From Haloterrigena salina JCM 13891 (lineage in GTDB: Archaea > Halobacteriota > Halobacteria > Halobacteriales > Natrialbaceae), in NCBI RefSeq assembly GCF_000337495.1, contig NZ_AOIS01000036.1:17691-81690 (forward strand): a DNA stretch of 64,000 nucleotides, given 5' to 3'. The translations under genes and the position numbers were made by a program. Below are positions 9,998-18,567 of this stretch, piece after piece (position 1 is the first letter of the stretch; the number at the start of each line of letters is the position of its first letter). The notes below the pieces were generated by a model. It worked only from the letters and a program-made list of their open reading frames with translations, did not search any database and had not been told where the DNA came from.

Positions 9998-10233
9998 TTC
10001 GACTAGATTCGATACTCCGGTGACACGAACGGACGTTCGATATCCTGCGAACCGCGCCGCGCGCGGTTCGGGCGACGAGGACGCGTCGCCGTGGTCCGCT
10101 TCAGCATGAGTCCGAGTCCGGATCGAATGCGCGGCGGGCGGGTCGGGGACCGTCGTCCGAAGCACCGATTGTCAGCGCCGCCCCGGGTCGCGGTATCGAT
10201 ACCCTCTTTTCGGCCGGCCAGAGACTATCTGCC

Positions 10234-11214
10234 ATGACTCACGAGATTGCCGTCATCCCGGGCGACGGAATCGGACAGGAAGTCACTCCCGCCGCGGTCG
10301 ACGTGCTCGAGTCCCTCGAGATCGACTTCAAGTTCACCGAAGCGGACGCGGGCGACGCGGTGAAAGAAGAGACCGGCGAGGCGCTGCCCCAGGAGACCTA
10401 CGATCTGGCGGCGTCGGCCGACGCGACGCTGTTCGGCGCGGCCGGTGAGACCGCGGCCGACGTCATCCTGCCGCTCCGGACGGCCGTCGACTCCTTCGTC
10501 AATATCCGCCCCGCGAAGGCCTACCCCGGCATCGACGCCGTCCGACCCGAGACGGATCTGGTCTTCCTCCGCGAGAACACGGAGGGCGTCTACTCGGGGA
10601 TCGAGGACCGGCTAACCCAGGACGTCTCGACGCTGACTCGCGTCGTCACCGAATCGGCCTCGGAGCGACTCGCCGAGTTCGCCTGCGACTACGTCGAAGA
10701 CGGCGACCACGACGGCTTCACCATCGCCCACAAGGCAAACGTCATGCGCGAGACGGACGGCCTCTTCCGCGACACCGTCAACTCCGTCGCCGACGAGAAG
10801 GGCGTCGAGACCGACGAGGTGCTGATGGACGCCTTCGCGACGCGCGTCTGCCTCGACCCCGAGCAGTTCGACGTCGTCGTCTGCCCGAACCTCGCGGGCG
10901 ACGTGCTCTCGGATCTCGCCGCGGGGCTGGTCGGCGGGCTCGGCCTCCTGCCCTCGGCCAACGTCGGTCCCGAGCGCGGCCTGTTCGAACCCGTCCACGG
11001 CACCGCGCCCGACATCGCCGGCGAGGGCGTCGCGAACCCGGCCGCGACGATCGTCTCCGCCGCCATGCTGCTCGAGTACCTCGGCTACGACGAGGAGAGC
11101 GACCGCGTCCACGCGGCCGTCGAGGACACCCTCGAGAACGGGCCACGGACGCCCGATCTGGGCGGCGACGCGTCGACCGAGGACGTGACTGACGCAATCA
11201 TCGAACGACTGTAA
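10234..11214 (+). CDS. leuB: 3-isopropylmalate dehydrogenase
   Basis: Oxidative decarboxylation of 3-isopropylmalate with NAD+, third step of leucine synthesis. 326 residues, the short archaeal form. The frame opens with [13 protein letters not shown] (family start), has [13 protein letters not shown] (about residues 110-122), the metal-binding region [16 protein letters not shown] (Asp residues) and [23 protein letters not shown]-like CTCTTTT about 25 nt before the ATG suggests its own leaderless promoter, as expected since it is separated from leuCD by an inserted transporter and GH3 gene. Isocitrate or homoisocitrate dehydrogenase are alternatives by fold; the cluster favours LeuB. Confidence 0.92.
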   Translation: MTHEIAVIPGDGIGQEVTPAAVDVLESLEIDFKFTEADAGDAVKEETGEALPQETYDLAASADATLFGAAGETAADVILPLRTAVDSFVNIRPAKAYPGIDAVRPETDLVFLRENTEGVYSGIEDRLTQDVSTLTRVVTESASERLAEFACDYVEDGDHDGFTIAHKANVMRETDGLFRDTVNSVADEKGVETDEVLMDAFATRVCLDPEQFDVVVCPNLAGDVLSDLAAGLVGGLGLLPSANVGPERGLFEPVHGTAPDIAGEGVANPAATIVSAAMLLEYLGYDEESDRVHAAVEDTLENGPRTPDLGGDASTEDVTDAIIERL

Positions 11215-11232
11215 CCGGCGCTCGGGTCGCGG

Positions 11233-11248
11233 ACGCTCGATCGAGCGT
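11233..11248 (+). terminator. Perfect 16-bp palindrome after leuB, possible terminator
   Basis: ACGCTCGA immediately followed by its reverse complement TCGAGCGT, 19 nt after the leuB stop, then a pyrimidine-rich stretch with T clusters (TTCCTTCGTTCTTT). The position fits transcription termination of leuB; a binding site is the alternative. Confidence 0.4.
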
Positions 11249-11457
11249 TCCTTCGTTCTTTGCAGACTGACTTTCGTTTCTGTAGTACGGTTCGTCGCCG
11301 TTTCGAACGCTCGAGACGGGAATTTGGTGTCGAAAGTCACTAGATTGTTGCCGGTTCGCGTTGTGTTCGTCCCCTACGGTCAGAAACGATCACGAATTCC
11401 GGCATAAACAAATAAAACCGTGCAGGACGCAGGTTGATCGGAAGACCACCCAGGCTC

Positions 11458-12231
11458 ATGTTACCCGAACAGCGCAAACGGACGATCGTCGAACTCGTGT
11501 CGGAGCGAGACGGTTGCTCTGTCGAGGAGCTGTCCGCCGAACTCGACGTCTCGAAGGCGACTATCCGGCGGGATCTCGACGCCCTCGAGGAGGAGCGTCT
11601 CGTCGAGCGATCCCACGGCGGTGCCGTCCCGGTGACGGCGGTCGGACGCGAGCAGACGTACGTCCAGAAGGAAGTCCAGAATCTCGAGGCGAAGACCGCG
11701 ATCGGCGAGCGCGCCGCGACGGAGATCCACGACGGGCAGGTCGTCTTCTTCGACTCGGGGACGACGACGATGCAGGTCGCAAAGCGGGCGCCGACCGACA
11801 CGGCGTTCATTCCGGTGACGAACTCGCCCCTGCTGGCGCTCGAACTCGGGAAGAACGCCGACGACGTCAAGCTCACCGGCGGGACGCTCCGCCACCGGAC
11901 GCGGGCGCTCGTCGGTCCCAGCGCGGAGGCGTTCATGGATCGGACGAACTTCGACCTGCTCTTTCTGGGGACGAACGGCATCGCCGGCGACGGGAGCCTG
12001 ACGACGCCGAACGAGGACGAGGCCCGGATCAAGGAGCTGATGGTCGAGCGCGCCGAGCGGGTCGTCCTCGTCACGGACGAGACCAAATTCGGCGAGCGGA
12101 GCTTCGTCGAGTTCGCGTCGCTGTCCGACGTGGACGTGCTGGTGACCGACGCGGAACCGACCGGCGAGATCGGCGAGGCCTGCGCCGCGGCCGACGTGAC
12201 CGTCGGCGTGGAGGTGCCGGATGATCGCTAG
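11458..12231 (+). CDS. glpR: DeoR/GlpR-family transcriptional repressor of sugar catabolism
   Basis: 257 residues. N-terminal DeoR winged helix (residues 1-55: RKRTIVELVSERDGCSVEEL, then the recognition part SKATIRRDLDALEEERLVERSHGGAV), followed by the DeoR sugar-phosphate sensor domain (FFDSGTTTMQVAK, TGGTLRHRTRALVGPSAE, FLGTNGIAGDGSLTTPNEDEA). In Haloferax volcanii the homologue next to pfkB represses fructose and glucose catabolic genes. Start ATG 11458 fits the family N-terminus MLPEQRKR; an in-frame start 24 nt upstream is less likely. An AT-rich block (ACAAATAAAA, about 11408-11417) may be the promoter. The gene overlaps pfkB by 11 nt. The inverted repeat before ptfC is its probable operator. 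Confidence 0.88.
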   Translation: MLPEQRKRTIVELVSERDGCSVEELSAELDVSKATIRRDLDALEEERLVERSHGGAVPVTAVGREQTYVQKEVQNLEAKTAIGERAATEIHDGQVVFFDSGTTTMQVAKRAPTDTAFIPVTNSPLLALELGKNADDVKLTGGTLRHRTRALVGPSAEAFMDRTNFDLLFLGTNGIAGDGSLTTPNEDEARIKELMVERAERVVLVTDETKFGERSFVEFASLSDVDVLVTDAEPTGEIGEACAAADVTVGVEVPDDR

Positions 12232-13129
12232 CGTGACGCTCAATCCGGCCGTCGACTACACGGTCGAACTCTCCGAACCGCTGACCGAGGGGGCCGTCGC
12301 CCGCTCCGACGAGCACCGCTACGACGCGGGCGGCAAGGGGATCAACGTCTCGAAGTACCTGACCGAACTCGGCGTCGAGACCGTCGCGACCGGCGTCGTC
12401 GGCGGCTTCCTCGGGCGCTCGCTCCTCGAACGACTCTCCGCGGCGGCGATCGACGCCGACTTCGTCGAGATCGACGGCGAGACGCGGCTCAACACCACCC
12501 TCCTCGGCCCCGACGGGGAGTACAAGATCAACCAGAACGGACCGCAGGTCGCCCCGTCTGCGGTCGAGGAGATCGTCGACACGCTCCAGAGATACGATCC
12601 CGAGACGGTCGTGATCGCCGGGAGCCTGCCGCCGGGGACCGGTCCCGAGACGATCGACCGTCTGGCCGCGGCCGGCTCCTGGGAGACGGTCGTCGACGTC
12701 GGCGGGGCGACCCTCGCCGACCTCGAGGCCGAGTACGCACTCTGCAAACCCAATCACGATGAGCTCGCGGCGGCGACGGGACGGCGCGTGGACGACGTGC
12801 AGTCGGCGATCGCGGCCGCCGAGGAGCTACAGACCGCCGGATTCGAGCGCGTCGTCGCGTCCCTGGGCGCCGACGGCGCGATCATGGCGACGCCCGACCG
12901 AACGCTGCACGCGCCGGCGGCGGACGTCGACGTGGTCGACACCGTCGGAGCGGGCGACGCCCTACTGTCGGGCGTGCTCGCCGCTCGGGCCCGCCAGGAA
13001 TCGGACGCGGTCGCGCTCAGATCGGGCGTCGCCGTCGCCTCCCGGGTGGTCTCGGTGTCGGGGACGCGAGCGCCGTCACTGACGGGGCTCCGGGACGAAC
13101 GCGAGTCGATCAGCGTCTCCGCATACTGA
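12221..13129 (+). CDS. pfkB: 1-phosphofructokinase (PfkB family)
   Basis: Phosphorylates fructose 1-phosphate, the product of the downstream fructose PTS, to fructose 1,6-bisphosphate. 302 residues. Family marks: TLNPAVDYTV at the N-terminus, GGKGINVSKYLTELG (first PfkB signature, about residues 37-51), AGSLPPG, CKPNHDEL and the ATP and catalytic motif DTVGAGDALLSG (Asp as base). It overlaps glpR by 11 nt behind a GGAGGTG ribosome-binding site, so the two are coupled. Tagatose-6-phosphate kinase is a family alternative; the PTS context makes fructose 1-phosphate far more likely. Confidence 0.92.
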   Translation: MIASVTLNPAVDYTVELSEPLTEGAVARSDEHRYDAGGKGINVSKYLTELGVETVATGVVGGFLGRSLLERLSAAAIDADFVEIDGETRLNTTLLGPDGEYKINQNGPQVAPSAVEEIVDTLQRYDPETVVIAGSLPPGTGPETIDRLAAAGSWETVVDVGGATLADLEAEYALCKPNHDELAAATGRRVDDVQSAIAAAEELQTAGFERVVASLGADGAIMATPDRTLHAPAADVDVVDTVGAGDALLSGVLAARARQESDAVALRSGVAVASRVVSVSGTRAPSLTGLRDERESISVSAY

Positions 13130-13160
13130 TCGCCGCCCCGAATATCCGATCGCAACCATA

Positions 13161-13198
13161 TTTCGAATAAATTCAGTCTAAAACAAACATATTCGAAA
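13161..13198 (+). promoter_or_regulatory. Perfect inverted repeat TTTCGAATA-N20-TATTCGAAA upstream of ptfC: candidate GlpR operator
   Basis: Nine-bp arms at 13161-13169 and 13190-13198, exact reverse complements, separated by 20 nt, in the 111-bp gap between pfkB and ptfC. The block is AT-rich and includes TATA-like sequence, so a protein bound here would overlap the promoter of the PTS genes. The neighbouring regulator is GlpR. Direct evidence is the symmetry only; regulator assignment is inference. Confidence 0.6.
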
Positions 13199-13240
13199 CC
13201 ACTTTTGCAGCCGCTGTCGAAGAACTGCGGCAGAGATAGC

Positions 13241-14404
13241 ATGGAAAACGATGTAGAATCACGACTCCGCGCCCACCTCCTCTCGGTCAAGGAGGATCTG
13301 ATGACGGGCGTGTCGTTCATGATCCCGTTCGTGACGATCGGCGGGATCTTCCTCGCGCTCGCGTTCATGGTGGCGGAGCTGCCGTGGACGGCCGGCAACA
13401 CCGAGACGGTGTTCGAGGAGACGGGGTCGATCGCGTGGTACATGGCCCAGATCGGCGATCTCGGGCTGACAATTATGATCCCCGTCTTAGGCGGGTACAT
13501 CGCGTACGCGGTCGCGGACAAGCCCGGTCTCGCGCCCGGGTTCATCCTCTCGTGGGCGATCCAGCAGGAGGCGATCATCGAGGCCGCCGGCCTGATCATC
13601 GGATTCGAAGCCGACGGGGCCGCCGCCGGCTTCCTCGGGGCGATCGTCGCCGGGCTGCTCGCCGGCTACGTCGCTCGCTGGATGAAGGGGTGGTCGGTGC
13701 CGTCGGTCGTCTCCCAGATGATGCCGATCCTCGTGATTCCCGTCTTCACGACGCTGCTGCTCGCCCCGATCGTCATCCTCGGACTCGGCGTCCCGATCGC
13801 CATGGTCGACGACGCGCTGACGTCCGCGCTCGAGGGCATGCAGGGGTCGAACGCCATCCTGCTCGGGGCGATCCTCGGCGGGATGATGGCGGTCGACATG
13901 GGCGGCCCGATCAACAAGGTCGCGTACGTGTTCGGGACCGTCCTCGTCGCGGACCAGATCTTCGCGCCGATGGCCGCCGTGATGATCGGCGGGATGGTCC
14001 CGCCGCTTGGCCTCGCGCTCTCGAACTTCATCGCGCCCCAGAAGTACTCCGCGGAGATGTACGAAAACGCGAAGGCGGCCGTTCCGCTCGGCCTCGCCTT
14101 CATCACGGAAGGGGCGATTCCCTACGCCGCCGCCGACCCGCTCCGGGTGATTCCGTCGGCGGTCCTCGGCAGCGCGACGGCCGGCGCGGCCGCCCTCTGG
14201 CTCGGCGTGACGATGCCGGCGCCCCACGGCGGCATCTTCGTCGTGATCCTCTCGAGCAGCGCGCTGCTGTTCCTCGCCTGCATCGCGCTCGGAACGGCGG
14301 TCACCGCGACGGTCGCCACGCTGATCAAGCCCGACTACCACGAGCGCGTCGCCGGCGCCGAACCCGCGAAATCCGTGACCGACTCCGGACAGACGAACGA
14401 CTGA
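13241..14404 (+). CDS. ptfC: Fructose-specific PTS permease, EIIC component
   Basis: Membrane channel that imports fructose while it is phosphorylated at C1 by EIIB. 387 residues from ATG 13241; an in-frame start 36 nt upstream would add a non-membrane segment and is less likely. Eight to ten hydrophobic segments. Family motifs: KEDLMTGVSFMIPFVTIGG near the N-terminus, and DMGGPINKVAYVFG (about 224-237) and ITEGAIPYAAADPLRVIPS (about 289-307), the substrate-binding signature of fructose EIIC. In bacteria EIIC is often fused to EIIB; here it is separate, as in Haloferax. Confidence 0.94.
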   Translation: MENDVESRLRAHLLSVKEDLMTGVSFMIPFVTIGGIFLALAFMVAELPWTAGNTETVFEETGSIAWYMAQIGDLGLTIMIPVLGGYIAYAVADKPGLAPGFILSWAIQQEAIIEAAGLIIGFEADGAAAGFLGAIVAGLLAGYVARWMKGWSVPSVVSQMMPILVIPVFTTLLLAPIVILGLGVPIAMVDDALTSALEGMQGSNAILLGAILGGMMAVDMGGPINKVAYVFGTVLVADQIFAPMAAVMIGGMVPPLGLALSNFIAPQKYSAEMYENAKAAVPLGLAFITEGAIPYAAADPLRVIPSAVLGSATAGAAALWLGVTMPAPHGGIFVVILSSSALLFLACIALGTAVTATVATLIKPDYHERVAGAEPAKSVTDSGQTND

Positions 14405-14449
14405 CTACCCAACGCAACCCTCACTGTTCAACACGATAGCGATCATACG

Positions 14450-14920
14450 ATGACTGTGTCCGAACCCACAATCGACGCCGTACTGACCCCCGAACTGATC
14501 ACGCTCGAGGAACCGCCCGCAGAGAAGGCGGCCGCGATCGAGTTCCTGCTCGACCGCGCGGTCGACGCCGGCCGCGTCACTGACCGCGAGGCGGCCCTCG
14601 AGGCGCTGCTCGCCCGCGAGGAGGAGACGACGACCGGTGTCGGCATGGGAATTGGCATCCCGCACGCGAAGACCGACGCGGTCGCCGAGCCGACTATCGT
14701 CTTCGCGCGCTCCTCGGCCGGCATCGACTTCGACGCGATGGACGGCGAGCCGGCGACGCTGCTGTTCATGCTGCTGGTCCCCGCCGAGGGCGGCGAGGAC
14801 CACCTCGAACTCCTGAGTTCGCTCTCGCGGGCCCTGATGCACGACGACGTCCGCGAGCGCCTCCACGAGGCCGACTCGAAGGCGGCGATCGAGGAGACGA
14901 TCACGGAGGCGGTCGCGTGA
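14450..14920 (+). CDS. ptfA: Fructose-specific PTS EIIA component
   Basis: Cytoplasmic phosphocarrier that takes phosphate from HPr and passes it to EIIB. 156 residues of the PTS EIIA type-2 (mannitol/fructose, PtsN-like) fold. The phosphorylatable histidine is His72 in GVGMGIGIPHAKTDAV. It starts 45 nt after ptfC and its stop overlaps the ptsH start. The nitrogen-PTS role of bacterial PtsN is an alternative for the fold, but the operon makes fructose transport the clear job. Confidence 0.93.
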   Translation: MTVSEPTIDAVLTPELITLEEPPAEKAAAIEFLLDRAVDAGRVTDREAALEALLAREEETTTGVGMGIGIPHAKTDAVAEPTIVFARSSAGIDFDAMDGEPATLLFMLLVPAEGGEDHLELLSSLSRALMHDDVRERLHEADSKAAIEETITEAVA

Positions 14921-15213
14921 TGGAACGCACTGTCACCGTGGTCCCCGAGGATGGACTCCACGCGCGGCCGGCCGCGAAGTTCGTCGAGACCGCGAACGAG
15001 TTCGACGCCGACGTGCGGGTCGCTCCAGTCGACGGCGACGACCCGGTCGACGCGGCGAGCATGCTCGCCGTGACCAGCCTCGGCGTCGCCAGCGGCGAGG
15101 ACGTCCGGCTGATCGCCGAGGGCGACGACGCTGAGGCGGCCCTCGACGACCTCGAGGAGTTGCTCACGACGCCCGAGACCGAGTCCGCGGCCGAATCGAG
15201 TTCGGGGACCTGA
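14920..15213 (+). CDS. ptsH: Phosphocarrier protein HPr
   Basis: General PTS phosphocarrier between Enzyme I and EIIA. 97 residues from ATG 14920, which overlaps the ptfA stop; a GTG one codon earlier is possible. The active-site motif is GLHARPAAKF with His14. The segment around SMLAVTSLGV matches the region that in Gram-positive HPr carries the regulatory Ser46, but no HPr kinase is seen here. The C-terminal 12 residues are a Ser/Glu-rich tail. Confidence 0.94.
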   Translation: MERTVTVVPEDGLHARPAAKFVETANEFDADVRVAPVDGDDPVDAASMLAVTSLGVASGEDVRLIAEGDDAEAALDDLEELLTTPETESAAESSSGT

Positions 15214-15217
15214 ACCG

Positions 15218-16939
15218 ATGGCCGCCAACGAGTCCGCACCGCGGGCCCAGGAGGGAACCGGCGTCACGCCGCTGTCCGGCGTCGGCAGCGCCGTCTGGTA
15301 CGATCCGAACGCCGACCTCGAGCTCGGCGAGCCGCCGGCGGCCGAGGCGGTCGATCCGGACGCCGAACGCGAACGGTTCGAGGACGCCCGCGACCGCGCC
15401 CGAGCGGAACTCGAGCGCGAGCGCGAACGGACCGCCGAGCGCGTCGGCGAGGACGAGGCCGCGGTGTTCGACGCCCACAAGCAGTTCGTCGACGATCCGC
15501 AGATCATCGACGGCGTCGAAGCGGCCGTCGACGACGGCCTGCCCGCCGAGCACGCGGTCGACGCCGCCTTCGAGGACCCGATCGCGCAGTTCGAGGGGAT
15601 GGACGGCCGGATGGCCGAGCGCGCCGACGACCTCCGGGACGTGCGGGACCGACTGCTGCGGCTGCTGACCGACGCGGATCGCGTCGATCTCGCCTCGCTG
15701 TCGACCGGTTCGATCCTGCTGGCCGAGCGACTGACGCCGAGCGACACCGCCCAGCTCGATTCCGAGCGCGTCGCCGGCTTCGCGACGATCGAGGGCGGCC
15801 GAACCTCCCACGCCGCGATCTTCGCCCGCTCGCTGGGGATTCCCGCCGTCGTCGGCGTCGGCGAGGACCTCGAGTCGATCGACGACGGCGCCGACGTGCT
15901 GGTCGACGGCGAGGACGGCGCGGTGATCGCCGATCCGACGCCCGACCAGCGCGAGCGCGCGGCCGCAGGTCGCGACGTCGAGATACGCGAGGAGCCGGTC
16001 GCGACGGCCGACGGACGTTCCGTCGAGGTCGCGGCCAACGTCGGAACCCTCGCGGAACTCGAGGGCGCCGTCGCGCAGGGCGCGGACGGGATCGGCCTCT
16101 TCCGGACCGAGTTCCTCTTTCTCGATCGGGAGGCGCCACCGGACGAGGACGAGCAGTTCGAGGTCTACCGCGAGGCGCTGGCGGCGTTTCCCGAGGGGCG
16201 GGTCGTCGTGCGGACGCTCGACGTCGGCGGCGACAAGCCGATCCCCTACCTCGAGACGCCCGACGCGGACAACCCGTTCCTCGGCCAGCGGGGGATCCGC
16301 CGCTCGCTCGGTCCCGACGCCGACCTCTTCGAGACCCAGCTCCGGGCGCTGTTGCGAGCGGCCGCCGCCGAATCGGGGACGCTCTCGGTGATGTTCCCGA
16401 TGGTGGCGACCGTGCCGGAGCTCGAGGCGGCCCTCGAGACGGTCGCGGACGTCGCCGCCGACCTCGAGTCCGAGGGGATCGAGCATGAGCGGCCGGAACT
16501 GGGCGTGATGATCGAGACGCCCAGCGCCGCCTTCATCGCCGACGAGCTGGCCGAGCGCGTCGACTTCCTCAGTATCGGCACGAACGACCTCACGCAGTAC
16601 GTGATGGCCGCCGCCCGGGAGAACGAGCGCGTCGCCGACCTCCGAGATCCCTGTGAGCCGGCCGTCCTCCGCGCGATCGAGCGCACCGTCGCGGCCGCCG
16701 ACGCCGGCGACGCCTGGGTCGGGATGTGCGGCGAGATGGCCGGCGACCCCGACCTGGCGCCGCTGCTCGTCGGGCTCGGGCTCGACGAACTCAGCATGAG
16801 CGCCGTGACGATCCCCGAAGTGAAGGCCGCGATCGCCGACCTCGAGACCGACACAGCCGAAGCGCTCGCGAACCGAGCGACCGACGCGGCCACGAGAACG
16901 ACCGTGTACGAGCACGTCAACACCACCACAGACCAATGA
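15218..16939 (+). CDS. ptsI: PTS Enzyme I (phosphoenolpyruvate-protein phosphotransferase)
   Basis: Transfers phosphate from PEP to HPr, starting the fructose PTS. 573 residues, normal length. N-terminal HPr-binding and phosphohistidine domains, with His198 in IEGGRTSHAAIFARSLGIPAV (in two parts); the C-terminal PEP-binding barrel has GIGLFRTEFLFLDR, LDVGGDKP, GQRGIRRSL, SIGTNDLTQYVMA and the catalytic Cys in WVGMCGEMAGDP. It begins 4 nt after ptsH and overlaps ptfB as ATGA. PEP synthase and pyruvate phosphate dikinase share the fold but lack the HPr-binding arrangement. Confidence 0.96.
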   Translation: MAANESAPRAQEGTGVTPLSGVGSAVWYDPNADLELGEPPAAEAVDPDAERERFEDARDRARAELERERERTAERVGEDEAAVFDAHKQFVDDPQIIDGVEAAVDDGLPAEHAVDAAFEDPIAQFEGMDGRMAERADDLRDVRDRLLRLLTDADRVDLASLSTGSILLAERLTPSDTAQLDSERVAGFATIEGGRTSHAAIFARSLGIPAVVGVGEDLESIDDGADVLVDGEDGAVIADPTPDQRERAAAGRDVEIREEPVATADGRSVEVAANVGTLAELEGAVAQGADGIGLFRTEFLFLDREAPPDEDEQFEVYREALAAFPEGRVVVRTLDVGGDKPIPYLETPDADNPFLGQRGIRRSLGPDADLFETQLRALLRAAAAESGTLSVMFPMVATVPELEAALETVADVAADLESEGIEHERPELGVMIETPSAAFIADELAERVDFLSIGTNDLTQYVMAAARENERVADLRDPCEPAVLRAIERTVAAADAGDAWVGMCGEMAGDPDLAPLLVGLGLDELSMSAVTIPEVKAAIADLETDTAEALANRATDAATRTTVYEHVNTTTDQ

Positions 16940-17379
16940 AATTCGTCGCAGTAACGTCCTGTCCGACGGGTATCGCACACAGCCAGATGGCGGCCGAAAA
17001 CCTAGAGCAGACCGCGACCGATCTCGGCCACGAGATCGACGTCGAGGTTCAGGGCGCCATGGGCCAGGAGAACGAACTCTCGAGCGACGCGATCGCCGAG
17101 GCGGACGCGGTGATCATCGCCGCGGACACGTCGGTGAATCAGGATCGCTTCGAGGGGAAACCGGTCGTCACGGCGCCGGTGAAAGACGCCGTCAACGACG
17201 TCGAGGAACTCCTCGAGCGAGCGATCGCGGCGGCCGACGGCGAGGCGTCGAGCGCCGAATCGGCGCAGCCGGCGGACGCGGCCGACTCCAGCACCGAGAC
17301 GGCCGATTCGGGCGCGCCGCGCCGGGGCGGCGATCCCTCGAAGGGATTGTTCGCCAGACTCAAACGACTCCTCTCCTGA
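16936..17379 (+). CDS. ptfB: Fructose-specific PTS EIIB component with C-terminal tail
   Basis: Cytoplasmic phosphocarrier that phosphorylates fructose at EIIC. The EIIB-fru domain covers residues 1-100: the phosphocysteine is Cys9 in VAVTSCPTGIAHSQMAAENL, followed by VEVQGAMGQENELS and IIAADTSVN. About 47 residues follow, first an Ala/Glu/Ser linker, then a basic end DPSKGLFARLKRLLS that could be an amphipathic membrane-binding or docking helix (inference). It overlaps ptsI as ATGA. With ptfC, ptfA, ptsH and ptsI this gives a complete fructose PTS, one of the few known archaeal ones. Confidence 0.93.
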   Translation: MKFVAVTSCPTGIAHSQMAAENLEQTATDLGHEIDVEVQGAMGQENELSSDAIAEADAVIIAADTSVNQDRFEGKPVVTAPVKDAVNDVEELLERAIAAADGEASSAESAQPADAADSSTETADSGAPRRGGDPSKGLFARLKRLLS

Positions 17380-17475
17380 GCGGGGCGACGTTGCCCGGCG
17401 TTCGCCTCGGCGGTCCGCCGCGGTGACACGTCTGCAACACCGACACCTATCACAGTCGCCGTGATACCCCCGGCT

Positions 17476-18561
17476 ATGCCTCGAGACGACACTCTCGCCG
17501 GCATCGAATCGCACGTCGCCGACACCGACCGCCTCGAAACCCACTACCTCGAGGCCGGCGCCCCGAACGGGGCCGCCGAGGCCGACGGAACCGTCGTCTT
17601 CGTCCACGGGAACGTCTCCTCGTCGCGCTTTTTCGAAGACGTGATGCGCGAACTGCCGGCCGGCTATCGCGTCATCGCGCCGGACCTGCGGGGGTACGGC
17701 GACTCCGAGACGAAGCCGATCGATGCGACGGACGGCCTCCGAGACTTCGAGGCGGACCTCCGCGCGCTGTTTTCCGAACTGGACCTCGAGGAGCCCGTGA
17801 CGCTGGTCGGCTGGTCGAACGGCGGGGGCGTCGCGATGCGGTACGCGATCGACAATCCCGAGGCGGTCGACTCGCTCGTCCTGGTCAACCCGCTCTCGCC
17901 GTACGGCTTCGGCGGGACGAGAGACGAGGAGGGAACGCCGTGTTTCGACGACTACGCCGGCTCCGGCGGGGGGCTGGGCAACGAGGAGTTCGTCGCGGGA
18001 CTCGCCGAACGGGACCGCGGCGAGGAGGGTCAATCCTCGCCCCGGAAGGTCCTGCGGACGTTCTACGTCGATCCGAGCTACGTGTTCGACGAGGAGCGCG
18101 AGGAGTCGTACCTGACGGGGATGCTCGACACCGCGACCGGCGACGAGAACTACCCCGGCGACGCGATCGAGAGCGAAAATTGGCCCGGCGTCGCGCCCGG
18201 GGAACACGGCGTGAACAACGCCATCTCGCCGAAGTACTGCGATCTTGAGGAGATCGTCGACGTCGATCCCGACGAGAAGCCGCCCGTCCTGTGGATTCGC
18301 GGCGACTCGGACCAGATCGTTTCCAACGAGTCCGTCTTCGACGTGGGCACGCTCGGACGGATGGGACAGGTCCCCGACTGGCCCGGCGAGGACGTCTTCC
18401 CGCCCCAGCCGATGGTCGACCAGACCCGGGCCGTCCTCGAGGAGTACGGCGATTCGGGCGGCGAGTTCGAGGAGGTCGTCTTCGGGAACACCGGCCACGC
18501 GCCCCACATCGAGGTTCCCGGCGACTTCCGGGACGAACTCGAGGGCGCGCTGGACGGCTAA
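17476..18561 (+). CDS. Alpha/beta hydrolase
   Basis: 361 residues. Oxyanion region VFVHGNVSSSRFF, core PDLRGYGDSETKP, nucleophile elbow GWSNGGGVAMRYA (Ser) and C-terminal catalytic His in GNTGHAPHIEVPGDF. The acid is probably Asp in WIRGDSDQIV. A long cap (about 190 residues) separates strand 6 and the acid, including an acidic insertion rich in Gly and Glu. Esterase, lactonase or peptidase activity cannot be distinguished. ATG 17476 is preferred to a GTG five codons upstream. It ends 6 nt from a convergent minus-strand gene. Confidence 0.8.
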   Translation: MPRDDTLAGIESHVADTDRLETHYLEAGAPNGAAEADGTVVFVHGNVSSSRFFEDVMRELPAGYRVIAPDLRGYGDSETKPIDATDGLRDFEADLRALFSELDLEEPVTLVGWSNGGGVAMRYAIDNPEAVDSLVLVNPLSPYGFGGTRDEEGTPCFDDYAGSGGGLGNEEFVAGLAERDRGEEGQSSPRKVLRTFYVDPSYVFDEEREESYLTGMLDTATGDENYPGDAIESENWPGVAPGEHGVNNAISPKYCDLEEIVDVDPDEKPPVLWIRGDSDQIVSNESVFDVGTLGRMGQVPDWPGEDVFPPQPMVDQTRAVLEEYGDSGGEFEEVVFGNTGHAPHIEVPGDFRDELEGALDG

Positions 18562-18567
18562 CGGTGA

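Noticed and set aside
9974..10165. 63-codon minus-strand frame between GH3 and leuB
   Set aside because: No promoter, no family features, biased composition.
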